Assembly: GCA_913775525.1 (NCBI GenBank)
Contig: CAJYLH010000036.1
Span: 124,001 to 188,000 of the forward strand
Length of the DNA: 64,000 bases
Reading direction: 5' to 3'
Origin: an uncultured Chryseobacterium sp.
Lineage (GTDB): Bacteria > Bacteroidota > Bacteroidia > Flavobacteriales > Weeksellaceae
The notes under the pieces are model-generated. The model saw nothing but the letters and a program-made list of their open reading frames with translations. It searched no databases and had not been told where the DNA came from. The stretch's first letter is position 1; each line of letters opens with the position of its first letter. Made by a program: the position numbers and the translations under genes. This document shows positions 54,267 through 62,635 of the stretch, piece by piece.

Positions 54267-54863
54267 ATGACAAAAAGCCCTTCAACATTAGGAATTATAC
54301 TTTTCGCAGCCACCATGATCATCTTCTTTGTGGTCTATTATTTTTTCTCCGGTGTAGATTATTTTGATACTACCCTGAAAGTGAATGCTTTCGTGCTGCC
54401 GGTGTTGTATGCCGGTACAGCGTTCTGGTCTGTGAAATCCTATTGGAACAATCACAGGACGGTAAGTTTCAAGCAAGCATTCAAAAGAGCTTTCGTTCCC
54501 ATGTTCATCGGGGGCATCCTTTCCATTGCAAGCATATATGCCTATCTGAATTTTGCAGATCCGGATGCCAAAAAACTGCTGAACTACCAGTATGTGCAGA
54601 GGCAAAAAGCCGAACTGGACAAAGAATATACCTCTGCCCGTACAATTTTAAAGCACCAGAAAGACATTGATGAACTGGACCAGAAATACAAAGAAAGGGT
54701 ACAGAGTTTTTCACCGGATGCCGTTAAAGGAAAAGATATGCTTACGGCGAGTCATTTTTCAGGATATTTTGCCGCAATACTGATATTTTACGTAGTTTTG
54801 TCATTGTTTTTCGGAGCATTTTTCAGAACGAGAACCGTGTACCAGGAAAACAGTCAAGAATAA
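54267..54863 (+). CDS. DUF4199 domain-containing membrane protein
   Basis: About 198 residues from ATG 54267 (MTKSPSTLGIILF). Four membrane helices (near 8-30, 42-60, 78-100 and 162-185) surround a long charged loop after helix 3 (QRQKAELDKEYTSARTILKH). This matches the DUF4199 layout. It starts an apparent operon with a glycosyltransferase 15 nt downstream. Confidence 0.78.
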   Translation: MTKSPSTLGIILFAATMIIFFVVYYFFSGVDYFDTTLKVNAFVLPVLYAGTAFWSVKSYWNNHRTVSFKQAFKRAFVPMFIGGILSIASIYAYLNFADPDAKKLLNYQYVQRQKAELDKEYTSARTILKHQKDIDELDQKYKERVQSFSPDAVKGKDMLTASHFSGYFAAILIFYVVLSLFFGAFFRTRTVYQENSQE

Positions 54864-54878
54864 ACGTATTACCATTCA

Positions 54879-55829
54879 ATGAATTTATCCATTATTATTC
54901 CGCTGCTGAATGAAGAAGCTTCCCTGGAAGAACTTTTTTCCAGGATCGATACTGTGTGCAGAACCAGCCAGTTAACCTACGAAATTTGGTTTGTAGATGA
55001 CGGCAGCACAGATCTTTCATGGAATATTATTGAAAACCTTAAAATACAGCATCCGCAGATCCACGGCATAAAATTTTCCAGGAATTACGGGAAATCGCAG
55101 GCTCTTCATGCCGCTTTTGCCCGGGCTAACGGGGAAGTGGTCATTACCATGGATGCCGATCTTCAGGATTTTCCGGAAGAAATCCCAGAACTGTATGCTA
55201 TGGTCATGCAGGACAACTACGATATTGTTTCCGGATGGAAGAAAAAAAGGTATGACAATGTCATGACCAAAAATATTCCTTCCAAACTCTTTAATGCGGC
55301 AGCAAGAAAGGTATCCGGCGTCCATCTCCACGATTTCAACTGCGGCCTGAAAGCCTATAAAAAACAGGTGGTGAAATCGATAGACGTCTATGGCGATATG
55401 CACCGGTACATTCCTGTGCTGGCTGCCAATGCAGGATTCAGGAGGATTACGGAAAAAGAGGTACAGCATCAGGCAAGACCATACGGAACCTCTAAATTCG
55501 GTACAGAAAGATTTATCAGAGGATTTCTGGATCTGGTAACCCTGTGGTTTGTCAGCCGTTTTGGCGGAAGGCCGATGCATTTTTTCGGTGCTGTAGGAAC
55601 CATCATGTTCATCGTTGGGTTTCTGTCCGCATTGTGGCTGGGACTATCCAAGCTGATTGATGTTGCACGAGGTATCTACGGACACCTGATTACCAATAAT
55701 CCATGGTTTTTCATCGCATTGACCATGATGATCATGGGAACCTTGCTGTTCATTGCCGGCTTCCTGGGAGAAATGATCATCAGGACCAACCGGGAGCATA
55801 AAAATTACAATATTGACGAAGTAATTTAA
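54879..55829 (+). CDS. glycosyltransferase family 2 with C-terminal membrane helices
   Basis: A 316-residue enzyme of the DPM1/ArnC/GtrB type. The GT2 catalytic domain has SIIIPLLNEEASLEELF, FVDDGSTDLSW (DDGS), and TMDADLQDFPEEIPEL (DxD region). Two C-terminal helices (about 235-255 and 275-295) anchor it. Such enzymes pass a sugar from a nucleotide donor to a lipid carrier; the sugar is unknown. The next gene overlaps its stop. Confidence 0.9.
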   Translation: MNLSIIIPLLNEEASLEELFSRIDTVCRTSQLTYEIWFVDDGSTDLSWNIIENLKIQHPQIHGIKFSRNYGKSQALHAAFARANGEVVITMDADLQDFPEEIPELYAMVMQDNYDIVSGWKKKRYDNVMTKNIPSKLFNAAARKVSGVHLHDFNCGLKAYKKQVVKSIDVYGDMHRYIPVLAANAGFRRITEKEVQHQARPYGTSKFGTERFIRGFLDLVTLWFVSRFGGRPMHFFGAVGTIMFIVGFLSALWLGLSKLIDVARGIYGHLITNNPWFFIALTMMIMGTLLFIAGFLGEMIIRTNREHKNYNIDEVI

Positions 55830-56218
55830 TGAGTATGGATCACAACAGGCCGAGAATATATTCCAAGCAGGCCATCATCGGTTTTTCCGTGTTTTTCTCT
55901 ACGCTCTTCGGCGGTGTTTTACTATTCCTGAATTTAAGGGAAGCTAAGAAAAGCAGGGAATCGTATCTTGTCCTGGCTGTTTCAGTACTGGTGACCATCG
56001 CTACAATCGTGATCGGTAACCTTCAGGAAAATCCGAGAAGCACTTATGCCTATTTTTGCGGTTTTGTAGGAGGATGCTTACTGGCTTTTTACTTCTTCCC
56101 GAAATATTTCCCGGATGAAACACAGTATGATAAAAAACCTATCTGGAAACCATTAATTATCGGCATTGTATTGACTGCGATTTTCGTAGCAGTTTTAATT
56201 TGTATTACTATTCACTAA
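55829..56218 (+). CDS. four-helix membrane protein, unknown
   Basis: I do not recognise the family. The 129 residues form about four membrane helices (near 15-33, 44-62, 71-88 and 107-127). The start overlaps the stop of the glycosyltransferase (TAATG), so the two are translationally coupled; a role with that enzyme is possible. Confidence 0.65.
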   Translation: MSMDHNRPRIYSKQAIIGFSVFFSTLFGGVLLFLNLREAKKSRESYLVLAVSVLVTIATIVIGNLQENPRSTYAYFCGFVGGCLLAFYFFPKYFPDETQYDKKPIWKPLIIGIVLTAIFVAVLICITIH

Positions 56219-56219
56219 C

Positions 56220-56930
56220 ATGACTAAAAGATATTTTTATATACTCCTCACAGTATTTTTATTTTTGATTTCCTGCGGTAAAATATCTCCGGAAGGAAAT
56301 ATTACCAAGAAAGATATTGATGTGGAAGATTTTAACAGCATTAACCTTGAAGGTAAATTCAGGGTATTCTATGCCCGCGGTCCGAAAAACTTTGTTGAGA
56401 TAGAAACCTATCCGAATATTGCCGGTAACCTCGACGTAGATGTAGACAATAAAACCCTTTCCATTAAAGAAAAGAGGGGTGTAAAAGGAGTGGATTTCTA
56501 TAATGTGACCGTTTATTCAAAATACAGTCCGGCACAGATCAGTATTGCAGATTCTGTGGAGATGAATATTTCCAGCGAGATTAAAACCGATAACTTTAAG
56601 CTCAGCCTTAAAAATAATGCGATTTTCATGGGTTCCATCAATACCAGAAAAGCAGAAGTCGAAATGCTGAACAAAAGCAGGGCTAACTTCCTTGGGCAGA
56701 GTAAAGAAGCAGTTATTAAGATTGCAGATACGGCAAGTCTTATCGCACCTTACTGGAAAATAGATAACCTGAAGCTGGACTCCAAAAACGGAAATTATGC
56801 AGAACTCAATGTAAAAGATTCTTTATCCGGAAATATTCAGAATACGGCAAAACTATTGTACTATAATGAACCGATCAAAGCGTTTAAGGCAGATAAGTCC
56901 GCTCGTATTGAACGCAAACTGCTGAACTGA
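56220..56930 (+). CDS. GIN domain-containing (DUF2807) lipoprotein
   Basis: A 236-residue lipoprotein with lipobox LISC. The body is a repetitive beta-helix-like DUF2807 (head GIN) domain: FNSINLEGKFRVFYARG, ISIADSVEMNISSEIKT, NFKLSLKNNAIFMGSINTRK. The family was proposed as an autotransporter adhesin head but is common as a soluble lipoprotein in Bacteroidota. It starts 1 nt after the previous gene. Confidence 0.85.
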   Translation: MTKRYFYILLTVFLFLISCGKISPEGNITKKDIDVEDFNSINLEGKFRVFYARGPKNFVEIETYPNIAGNLDVDVDNKTLSIKEKRGVKGVDFYNVTVYSKYSPAQISIADSVEMNISSEIKTDNFKLSLKNNAIFMGSINTRKAEVEMLNKSRANFLGQSKEAVIKIADTASLIAPYWKIDNLKLDSKNGNYAELNVKDSLSGNIQNTAKLLYYNEPIKAFKADKSARIERKLLN

Positions 56931-57004
56931 TCCGTTTTTTATTCAGATGATAATACCAATTTGATTTTAAATTCAATACATTACAAACGACTACAAAATA
57001 TAAT

Positions 57005-58720
57005 ATGACAACATTAGAAAAAGCACAACTTTGGTTGCACGAATCATTCGATGAAGAAACAAGAAAAGCCGTCCAGCTTTTGATTGAAGGCAATTCTCCC
57101 GATCTTGAAGACTCTTTTTACAGGGAACTTGAATTCGGTACAGGAGGGATGCGTGGCATAATGGGTGTAGGAACCAACCGTTTAAATAAATACACGTTAG
57201 GCCAAGCTACACAGGGACTTGCCAACTATATGTTAAAGCAGTTTCCCAATGAAGAAATTAAAGTAGCCATTGCGTATGATGTACGAAATAATTCAAAAGA
57301 GTTCGGAAAACTGGTGGCGGATGTTTTAACAGCCAACGGAATAAAGGTACTTCTTTTCAAAGACCACAGGCCGACACCGGAACTGTCTTTTACCGTACGA
57401 GACAGAAAATGCAACGGAGGGATTGTCCTTACGGCTTCCCATAACCCGCCGGAATATAATGGGTACAAAGTATACTGGAATGACGGGGCACAGATTGTTC
57501 CGCCTCATGACGAAGCCATCATCAGCGAAGTATATTCTGTAAAATTTGATGAAATTAAATTCAACGGGAATGATGACCTGATCGAATGGATCGGAGAGGA
57601 GCAGGATGATGTCTATATCGATGCCTGTATTGAACATTCTACCTATCAGAACGTAGGGAAAGAAAACCTGAACATCGTATTTACATCCATTCACGGAACT
57701 ACCTATACAACTGTTCCCAAAGCGCTGGAAAAAGCAGGATTCAAAAAAATCGACCTGGTGACCGAACAGATGATCCCGAGCGGGAATTTCCCGACGGTAG
57801 ACTCTCCGAACCCGGAAGAGCCTGCTGCCCTGGAAATGGCGATGGATTTAGCTAAGATCACCAATGCGGATATCGTGATCGGTACCGATCCGGACGGGGA
57901 CCGTCTTGGAATTGCCGTAAGGAACCTGGAAGGTGAGATGCAGCTGCTGAACGGTAACCAGACCAATACGATCCTGACCTATTACATCCTTAATGAGTGG
58001 AGAAAGCAGGAGAAAATTACCGGAAAAGAATTCATCGGCTCTACCATCGTTACTTCCGATATATTCTTTGATATCGCGCAGAAATTCGGGGTAGGCTGTA
58101 AAGTAGGCCTTACCGGATTTAAATGGATCGGAAAAATGATCCGTGATTTTGAAGGTAAAGAAAAATTCATCTGCGGAGGCGAAGAAAGCTTCGGGTTTAT
58201 GACCGGCGATTTCGTAAGGGATAAAGATTCATGCGGAAGTATTATCCTGGCCTGTGAAATTGCAGCATGGTGCAAAGCCAATGGCAGGACCATGTACCAG
58301 TACCTGATGGAGATCTATCAGGAAACGGGAATGTATTATGAAGCATTGGTTAACCTGGTCAGAAAAGGAAAGGAAGGGGCAGAAGAAATTCTGGACATGA
58401 TGAAAAACTTCAGGGAAAATCCTCCGAAGGAACTGGCCGGTTCACCTGTGGAAGAAGTGAAGGACTTTAAAGAGCAGACCAGCTTCCTGATCTCTAAAGG
58501 GGAACGTAAGGCGATCACCGACATTCCTAAATCCAATGTACTGATTTATTACACTCAGGACGGAACAAAAGTTTGCGTAAGGCCTTCGGGAACAGAACCT
58601 AAAATTAAATTCTACATTTCTGTGAAAGGAGCACTGGCTTCAGAAGCTGAATTTGCAGATACCCTTCAGGCACTCGAAGAAAAAGCAGAGCAGGTAAAAA
58701 GAGACCTGCAATTAACTTAA
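57005..58720 (+). CDS. phospho-sugar mutase (phosphoglucomutase/phosphomannomutase)
   Basis: Alpha-D-phosphohexomutase of 571 residues. Active-site Ser145 is in TASHNPPEYNGYK, the Mg2+ loop GTDPDGDRLGI follows near residue 295, sugar-binding GGEESFGF at about 390, and the phosphate-binding RPSGTEPKIKFY at the C-terminus. It probably interconverts glucose-1-/6-phosphate or mannose-1-/6-phosphate for polysaccharide synthesis. Confidence 0.95.
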   Translation: MTTLEKAQLWLHESFDEETRKAVQLLIEGNSPDLEDSFYRELEFGTGGMRGIMGVGTNRLNKYTLGQATQGLANYMLKQFPNEEIKVAIAYDVRNNSKEFGKLVADVLTANGIKVLLFKDHRPTPELSFTVRDRKCNGGIVLTASHNPPEYNGYKVYWNDGAQIVPPHDEAIISEVYSVKFDEIKFNGNDDLIEWIGEEQDDVYIDACIEHSTYQNVGKENLNIVFTSIHGTTYTTVPKALEKAGFKKIDLVTEQMIPSGNFPTVDSPNPEEPAALEMAMDLAKITNADIVIGTDPDGDRLGIAVRNLEGEMQLLNGNQTNTILTYYILNEWRKQEKITGKEFIGSTIVTSDIFFDIAQKFGVGCKVGLTGFKWIGKMIRDFEGKEKFICGGEESFGFMTGDFVRDKDSCGSIILACEIAAWCKANGRTMYQYLMEIYQETGMYYEALVNLVRKGKEGAEEILDMMKNFRENPPKELAGSPVEEVKDFKEQTSFLISKGERKAITDIPKSNVLIYYTQDGTKVCVRPSGTEPKIKFYISVKGALASEAEFADTLQALEEKAEQVKRDLQLT

Positions 58721-58736
58721 AAAATGTACCGGTGTG

Positions 58737-58800
58737 GCCGTTTAATGATATACCAATGATTGTTGAACGGTTACACTGTTAGATTGTTACATTAATCATA
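58737..58800. repeat. possible degenerate repeat before the aminotransferase
   Basis: Contains GTTACACT, GTTAGATT and GTTACATT in 8-bp register, and parts of the left side look inverted (AATGATAT / AATCATAT). It is short and weak; membership in the family is uncertain. Confidence 0.35.
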
Positions 58801-58815
58801 TTAAATAAAAATAAA

Positions 58816-60069
58816 GTGAAAGTTTCAAAATTAGCGGCGAACCTGATTGGTTCCGAAATTGTAAAAATTGGTAATGAAGTCAATGATTTGAAAGCAAAAG
58901 GTGCTGAAATTGCCAACCTTACCATTGGAGACCTGAATTCTAACATCTATCCGATTCCGGCAAAACTGAAAGAAGAAATTCAGAAAGCCTATCAGAATAA
59001 CCTGACGAATTATCCGCCGGCTAACGGACTTTTATCTTTAAGAAAAGAGGTTTCCAAAGACCTTAAAACCAGATGGAACCTGGATTATGCGCCTAATGAC
59101 ATCCTCATTACAGCAGGTTCAAGACCCCTGATTTACGCCGTTTACAAGACCATTGTTGATGAAGGTGATAAAGTAGTGTATCCTATCCCTTCATGGAACA
59201 ATAACCATTATGCATACCTTACTTCTGCCAATGCTGTAGAAGTAAAAACAACGCCTGAGAATAACTTCCTTCCGACGGCTGCTGATCTTCAGCCGCACCT
59301 GGATGGCGCTGTGCTCGTAGCACTGTGTTCTCCGCTGAATCCTACCGGAACTATGTTCACCAGGGAACAGCTTTCTGAGATCTGTGAACTGATCCTGGCC
59401 GAAAACAAGAAAAGAGGCGAAGATGAAAAGCCGCTTTACCTGATGTATGACCAGATTTATTCCAACCTTACATTCGGGGCAGAGCATGTGGATCCTGTTT
59501 CTCTTTTCCCGGAAATGAAAGACTATACGATTTATATCGACGGGATTTCCAAATGCCTGGCTGCAACAGGAGTACGCGTAGGATGGGGATTCGGCCCTGC
59601 CCATATCATTGATAAAATGAAAGCGCTTCTTACGCACGTAGGTGCATGGGCACCGAAACCGGAGCAGGAGGCCACGGCAAAATATTATGAAAACCCTGAA
59701 GACGTGAATGCCTTCGTAGAAGATTTCAAAGGAAAACTGGAGCAGAGCCTGAAAGTTCTTCACGGCGGGATCCAGGATCTTAAAAACAAAGGCCTTGCCG
59801 TAGACAGCATCGAACCTATGGGAGCCTTGTATCTTACGATTAAACTGAATTATATCGGTAAAACAAAGCCGGACGGAACGGTAATCGAAAACTCTTCCGA
59901 CCTGGTATTCTATCTGATTAACGAAGCGGGCGTTGCTTTAGTGCCATTCTCAGCTTTCGGGGAGGAAAAATCCGAGCCTTGGTTCAGAGCTTCCGTGGGA
60001 GGACTGGCTACAGAGGAAATTTCAGCCATGATGCCGAAGTTTGAGAGTAGTTTGAATAATCTTAAATAA
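58816..60069 (+). CDS. class I/II PLP aminotransferase
   Basis: A 417-residue PLP enzyme starting with GTG (codes for MKVSKLAANLIGSEIVK). The motif SPLNPTG (172-178) and the PLP-binding Lys246 (YIDGISKCLAATGVRVGWG) are clear, with FRASVGG (substrate Arg) near the C-terminus. It is of the AspB-like group; the amino acid used is not visible. Confidence 0.92.
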   Translation: MKVSKLAANLIGSEIVKIGNEVNDLKAKGAEIANLTIGDLNSNIYPIPAKLKEEIQKAYQNNLTNYPPANGLLSLRKEVSKDLKTRWNLDYAPNDILITAGSRPLIYAVYKTIVDEGDKVVYPIPSWNNNHYAYLTSANAVEVKTTPENNFLPTAADLQPHLDGAVLVALCSPLNPTGTMFTREQLSEICELILAENKKRGEDEKPLYLMYDQIYSNLTFGAEHVDPVSLFPEMKDYTIYIDGISKCLAATGVRVGWGFGPAHIIDKMKALLTHVGAWAPKPEQEATAKYYENPEDVNAFVEDFKGKLEQSLKVLHGGIQDLKNKGLAVDSIEPMGALYLTIKLNYIGKTKPDGTVIENSSDLVFYLINEAGVALVPFSAFGEEKSEPWFRASVGGLATEEISAMMPKFESSLNNLK

Positions 60070-60100
60070 ATTATGAGTTATAAGTGATGAGTTATAAGTT
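60069..60100. repeat. left arm of the inverted repeat around the four-helix-bundle gene
   Basis: Heptamer-like units TTATGAG, TTATAAG, TGATGAG, TTATAAG in a row. The first 17 bases match the inverted 60448-60464 at 16 of 17 positions. It ends directly at the ATG at 60101. Confidence 0.78.
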
Positions 60101-60463
60101 ATGGCTGAGAGTATTATTGGGAAAAAGAGTTTTGACTTTGCTGTAAGCATCATCAATTTTTATAGAAGATTCAGTTCTGAAAAGAAAGAATTTATTTTGT
60201 CCAAACAGATTCTTCGGTCCGGCACGTCTGTTGGTGCGAATATTAGAGAAGCCTTAAATGCCCAGAGTACAATGGATTTTATCCATAAACTGTCTATTTC
60301 TCAAAAAGAATGTGACGAAACTATTTACTGGCTTGAACTCTTATTTGCTACCGATTATATTTCAAAAGAAGACTTTGAAAGTTTGAAAGCTCCGGCTACA
60401 GAAATTTTAAAAATGATCAGAAGCATTATTATAACAACTAAAAATAAAACTCATAACTCATAA
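60101..60463 (+). CDS. four-helix-bundle protein (23S rRNA intervening-sequence type)
   Basis: A 120-residue protein of the four-helix-bundle family first seen inside 23S rRNA intervening sequences and near diversity-generating retroelements (Avd-like). Signatures: KKSFDFAVSIINFYRRF, LRSGTSVGANIREALNAQST and FIHKLSISQKECDETIYWLE. Its start lies against a heptamer repeat arm, and its last codons (THNS) are encoded inside the other arm. It sits between an aminotransferase and kdsB, without rRNA. Confidence 0.88.
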   Translation: MAESIIGKKSFDFAVSIINFYRRFSSEKKEFILSKQILRSGTSVGANIREALNAQSTMDFIHKLSISQKECDETIYWLELLFATDYISKEDFESLKAPATEILKMIRSIIITTKNKTHNS

Positions 60464-60481
60464 TTTTTAACTTATCACTAA
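60448..60481. repeat. right arm of the inverted repeat around the four-helix-bundle gene
   Basis: ACTCATAACTCATAATT (60448-60464) is the inverse of the left arm; AACTTATCACTA also inverts left-arm units. It ends directly before the kdsB ATG. Confidence 0.75.
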
Positions 60482-61204
60482 ATGAAAATCATCGCTGTAA
60501 TTCCTGCACGGTACGAAGCCAGCCGTTTTCCGGCCAAGCTGATGCAGACCCTGGGAGATAAAACCGTTATTACCACCACCTATCGGAATGTGTTGGAGAC
60601 CGGTTTGTTTGAAGAAGTTTTTGTGGCTACGGATTCCGAGATTATATTCAATGAGATCGTTGGCAATGGTGGAAAAGCAGTGATGACCGGACAGCATGAA
60701 ACGGGCAGCGACCGTATTGCAGAAGCCGTTCAGAACATCGACTGTGATATTGTCATCAATGTTCAGGGTGATGAACCATTTCTGAAGCTCGAACCTTTAC
60801 AGCAGCTGATCGAAGTTTTCAGGGAAGACCATAACCAGGAGATTTCCCTTGCTTCCTTAAAAATAAGGCTGCACGACAAAGAAGAGATTGAAAACCCGAA
60901 TAATGTAAAGGTAATTACGGATAACAATGGCTTTGCGCTGTACTTCAGCCGCTCTGTTATTCCTTTTCACAGGGAAACGGCTTATGAGGTGAGTTATTTC
61001 AAGCATATCGGGGTCTATGCGTTCAGGAAGCATGCGCTGATCCAGTTTTCAAGCCTTGAAATGAAGCCTTTGGAAATTGCAGAAAAGATCGAATGCATCC
61101 GCTACCTGGAATACGGAATGAAAATCAAGATGATAGAAACCAATTTTATCGGGGTAGGCATTGATACGCCGGAAGATCTGGAAAAAGCCAGACAATTAAT
61201 TTGA
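60482..61204 (+). CDS. kdsB: 3-deoxy-manno-octulosonate cytidylyltransferase
   Basis: Activates Kdo with CTP for lipopolysaccharide synthesis. The 240 residues start [19 protein letters not shown] and contain [22 protein letters not shown] and [10 protein letters not shown], the CTP/metal-binding signatures of KdsB. Normal length. Its expression may be influenced by the repeat arm directly at its start codon. Confidence 0.96.
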   Translation: MKIIAVIPARYEASRFPAKLMQTLGDKTVITTTYRNVLETGLFEEVFVATDSEIIFNEIVGNGGKAVMTGQHETGSDRIAEAVQNIDCDIVINVQGDEPFLKLEPLQQLIEVFREDHNQEISLASLKIRLHDKEEIENPNNVKVITDNNGFALYFSRSVIPFHRETAYEVSYFKHIGVYAFRKHALIQFSSLEMKPLEIAEKIECIRYLEYGMKIKMIETNFIGVGIDTPEDLEKARQLI

Positions 61205-61288
61205 AAATTTGATAGTGAAACAATTTGAAAATATCAGTCCAGCACCATATTTTCAAATGACCGGATCAATAACTTCAAATTAAAAAGC
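61203..61288. repeat. octamer-built inverted repeat after kdsB
   Basis: The left arm has ATTTGAAA, ATTTGATA, GTGAAACA, ATTTGAAA; the right arm starts ATATTTTCAAATGA. The core 14 bp (ATTTGAAAATAT type) pairs almost perfectly; the outer parts pair loosely. It overlaps the kdsB stop codon. Confidence 0.6.
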
Positions 61289-61290
61289 AT

Positions 61291-61298
61291 TATATTTG
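61291..61298 (+). promoter_or_regulatory. -7 box for the LolA-like gene
   Basis: TATATTTG, an exact TAnnTTTG match, 18 nt before the start codon. Confidence 0.65.
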
Positions 61299-61316
61299 AA
61301 CTTATAAAAAGAATTA

Positions 61317-61982
61317 ATGAAGAAATTACTGTTGGCATTTATTCTGGTTTGTTCCCAGTGGTGTTTGGCTCAGACGGCAAAGGAAATTATCGATAAAAAC
61401 ATTGAATTGTCCGGAGGACTCACCAACTGGAAGCTTCTGAACTCGGTATTGCTTCAGGGAAAGGTCGTTCTGGGCATTAAAGATGAATATCCGATCAGGA
61501 TTTATCAGGAGCGTCCTAATCTTACAAAAACGGTAATTACCATCGGCAATAAGGATACTGCGATTGAAGGGTATGACGGTACGAAAGGGTATGCCATGAA
61601 CTACGCAGCCAATAAACTGCAGGAGTATGCCGAATATGTCCCGGAAAGTTTTGATAATGACTTTATCGACTGGGATAACAAAGGATTTACAGCACAGTAC
61701 CTGGGTAAGGAAAAAATCGGGAATGTATATTGCCATAAAGTCGAGCTGACTAAAAATGTCAATAAGAACATCTATTATTTCGATACCAAAACCTATATGC
61801 TTTTAAAGGAAATCAAGAAAGATGAAACCCTGACTTATTCAGACTATAAAAAAGTAGGCAACCTGATGATGCCGTTCAGGATAGAGTCTTCCAGCTCCAA
61901 GAAAGACGGGGATTACGTTATGCTGATCAACAGGATCGATACCAATAAAGTATTCCCGGCGAATACCTTCAAATTTAAATAA
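61317..61982 (+). CDS. outer-membrane lipoprotein-sorting-like exported protein
   Basis: A 221-residue exported protein with signal peptide (1-19, ending CLAQ). The body (AKEIIDKNIELSGG, YPIRIYQERPNLTKTVITIG, YIYFDTKTYMLLKEIKKDET-type strands) resembles the LolA/LolB-like sheets seen in many Bacteroidota exported proteins. Exact role unknown. The glutathione peroxidase gene follows after 11 nt. Confidence 0.72.
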   Translation: MKKLLLAFILVCSQWCLAQTAKEIIDKNIELSGGLTNWKLLNSVLLQGKVVLGIKDEYPIRIYQERPNLTKTVITIGNKDTAIEGYDGTKGYAMNYAANKLQEYAEYVPESFDNDFIDWDNKGFTAQYLGKEKIGNVYCHKVELTKNVNKNIYYFDTKTYMLLKEIKKDETLTYSDYKKVGNLMMPFRIESSSSKKDGDYVMLINRIDTNKVFPANTFKFK

Positions 61983-61993
61983 TTACATCCATT

Positions 61994-62569
61994 ATGAAAA
62001 AAATCTTTTTACTGCTGCTTTCTTTCATGGCTTTTTTCAACAGCTGTGCCCAGAAGAAAAGTGAAGCATCCAAAACCAAAACAAAAGCGCTTATGGGAAA
62101 AACCATTTACGACTACAAAGTGGAAAGCCTTGACGGAAAAGAAATCAATTTTGCAGATTTCAAAGGAAAAAAAATACTTGTGGTCAATACGGCATCAGAA
62201 TGCGGATTCACGCCTCAGTATGCAGATCTTGAGAAACTGTACGGGGAATACAAAGACAAACTGGTCATTGTAGGATTCCCTGCCAACAACTTTGGCGGAC
62301 AGGAGCCGGGAACCAATAAAGAAATCGGTGCTTTCTGCCAGAAGAACTACGGTGTAACGTTCCCGATGGCTGCTAAAGTTTCGGTAAAAGGAGATGACAC
62401 TGCACCAATCTTCAAGTATCTTACTGAAAAAGATCTGAACGGTGTTAAAAATACGACCATCCTATGGAACTTCACCAAATTCCTGATCGATGAAAACGGT
62501 AAGCTGATTGATTCTTTCGTAAGTACCACAAAACCTACGGACGAAGCCATTACAAAATATCTGAAATAG
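61994..62569 (+). CDS. glutathione peroxidase-family lipoprotein
   Basis: A 191-residue thiol peroxidase. An N-terminal lipobox FNSC (Cys18) suggests it is exported and lipid-anchored. The peroxidatic Cys70 is in VNTASECGFTPQ, the Gln is in FPANNFGGQEPG, and the Trp-Asn region is ILWNFTKFLI. It uses Cys, not selenocysteine, and probably reduces peroxides with thioredoxin. Confidence 0.92.
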   Translation: MKKIFLLLLSFMAFFNSCAQKKSEASKTKTKALMGKTIYDYKVESLDGKEINFADFKGKKILVVNTASECGFTPQYADLEKLYGEYKDKLVIVGFPANNFGGQEPGTNKEIGAFCQKNYGVTFPMAAKVSVKGDDTAPIFKYLTEKDLNGVKNTTILWNFTKFLIDENGKLIDSFVSTTKPTDEAITKYLK

Positions 62570-62577
62570 ATCATTCA

Positions 62578-62635
62578 ATGTAACAATGTAACAGTGTAAA
62601 AATTGACCAATCTTGACACTGTTACATTGATACAT
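62578..62635. repeat. near-perfect octamer-built hairpin between convergent genes
   Basis: 28 aligned positions on each side with 25 paired, and a 2-nt loop. Units such as AATGTAAC, AATGTAAC, AGTGTAAA on the left are mirrored by GACACTGTTACATTGATACAT on the right. It could also terminate both convergent genes; the base touches the stop codon of the minus-strand gene. Confidence 0.82.

Noticed and set aside
60069-60481. interpretation of the four-helix-bundle locus as a 23S rRNA intervening sequence
   Set aside because: No rRNA sequence flanks it; the neighbours are an aminotransferase and kdsB.
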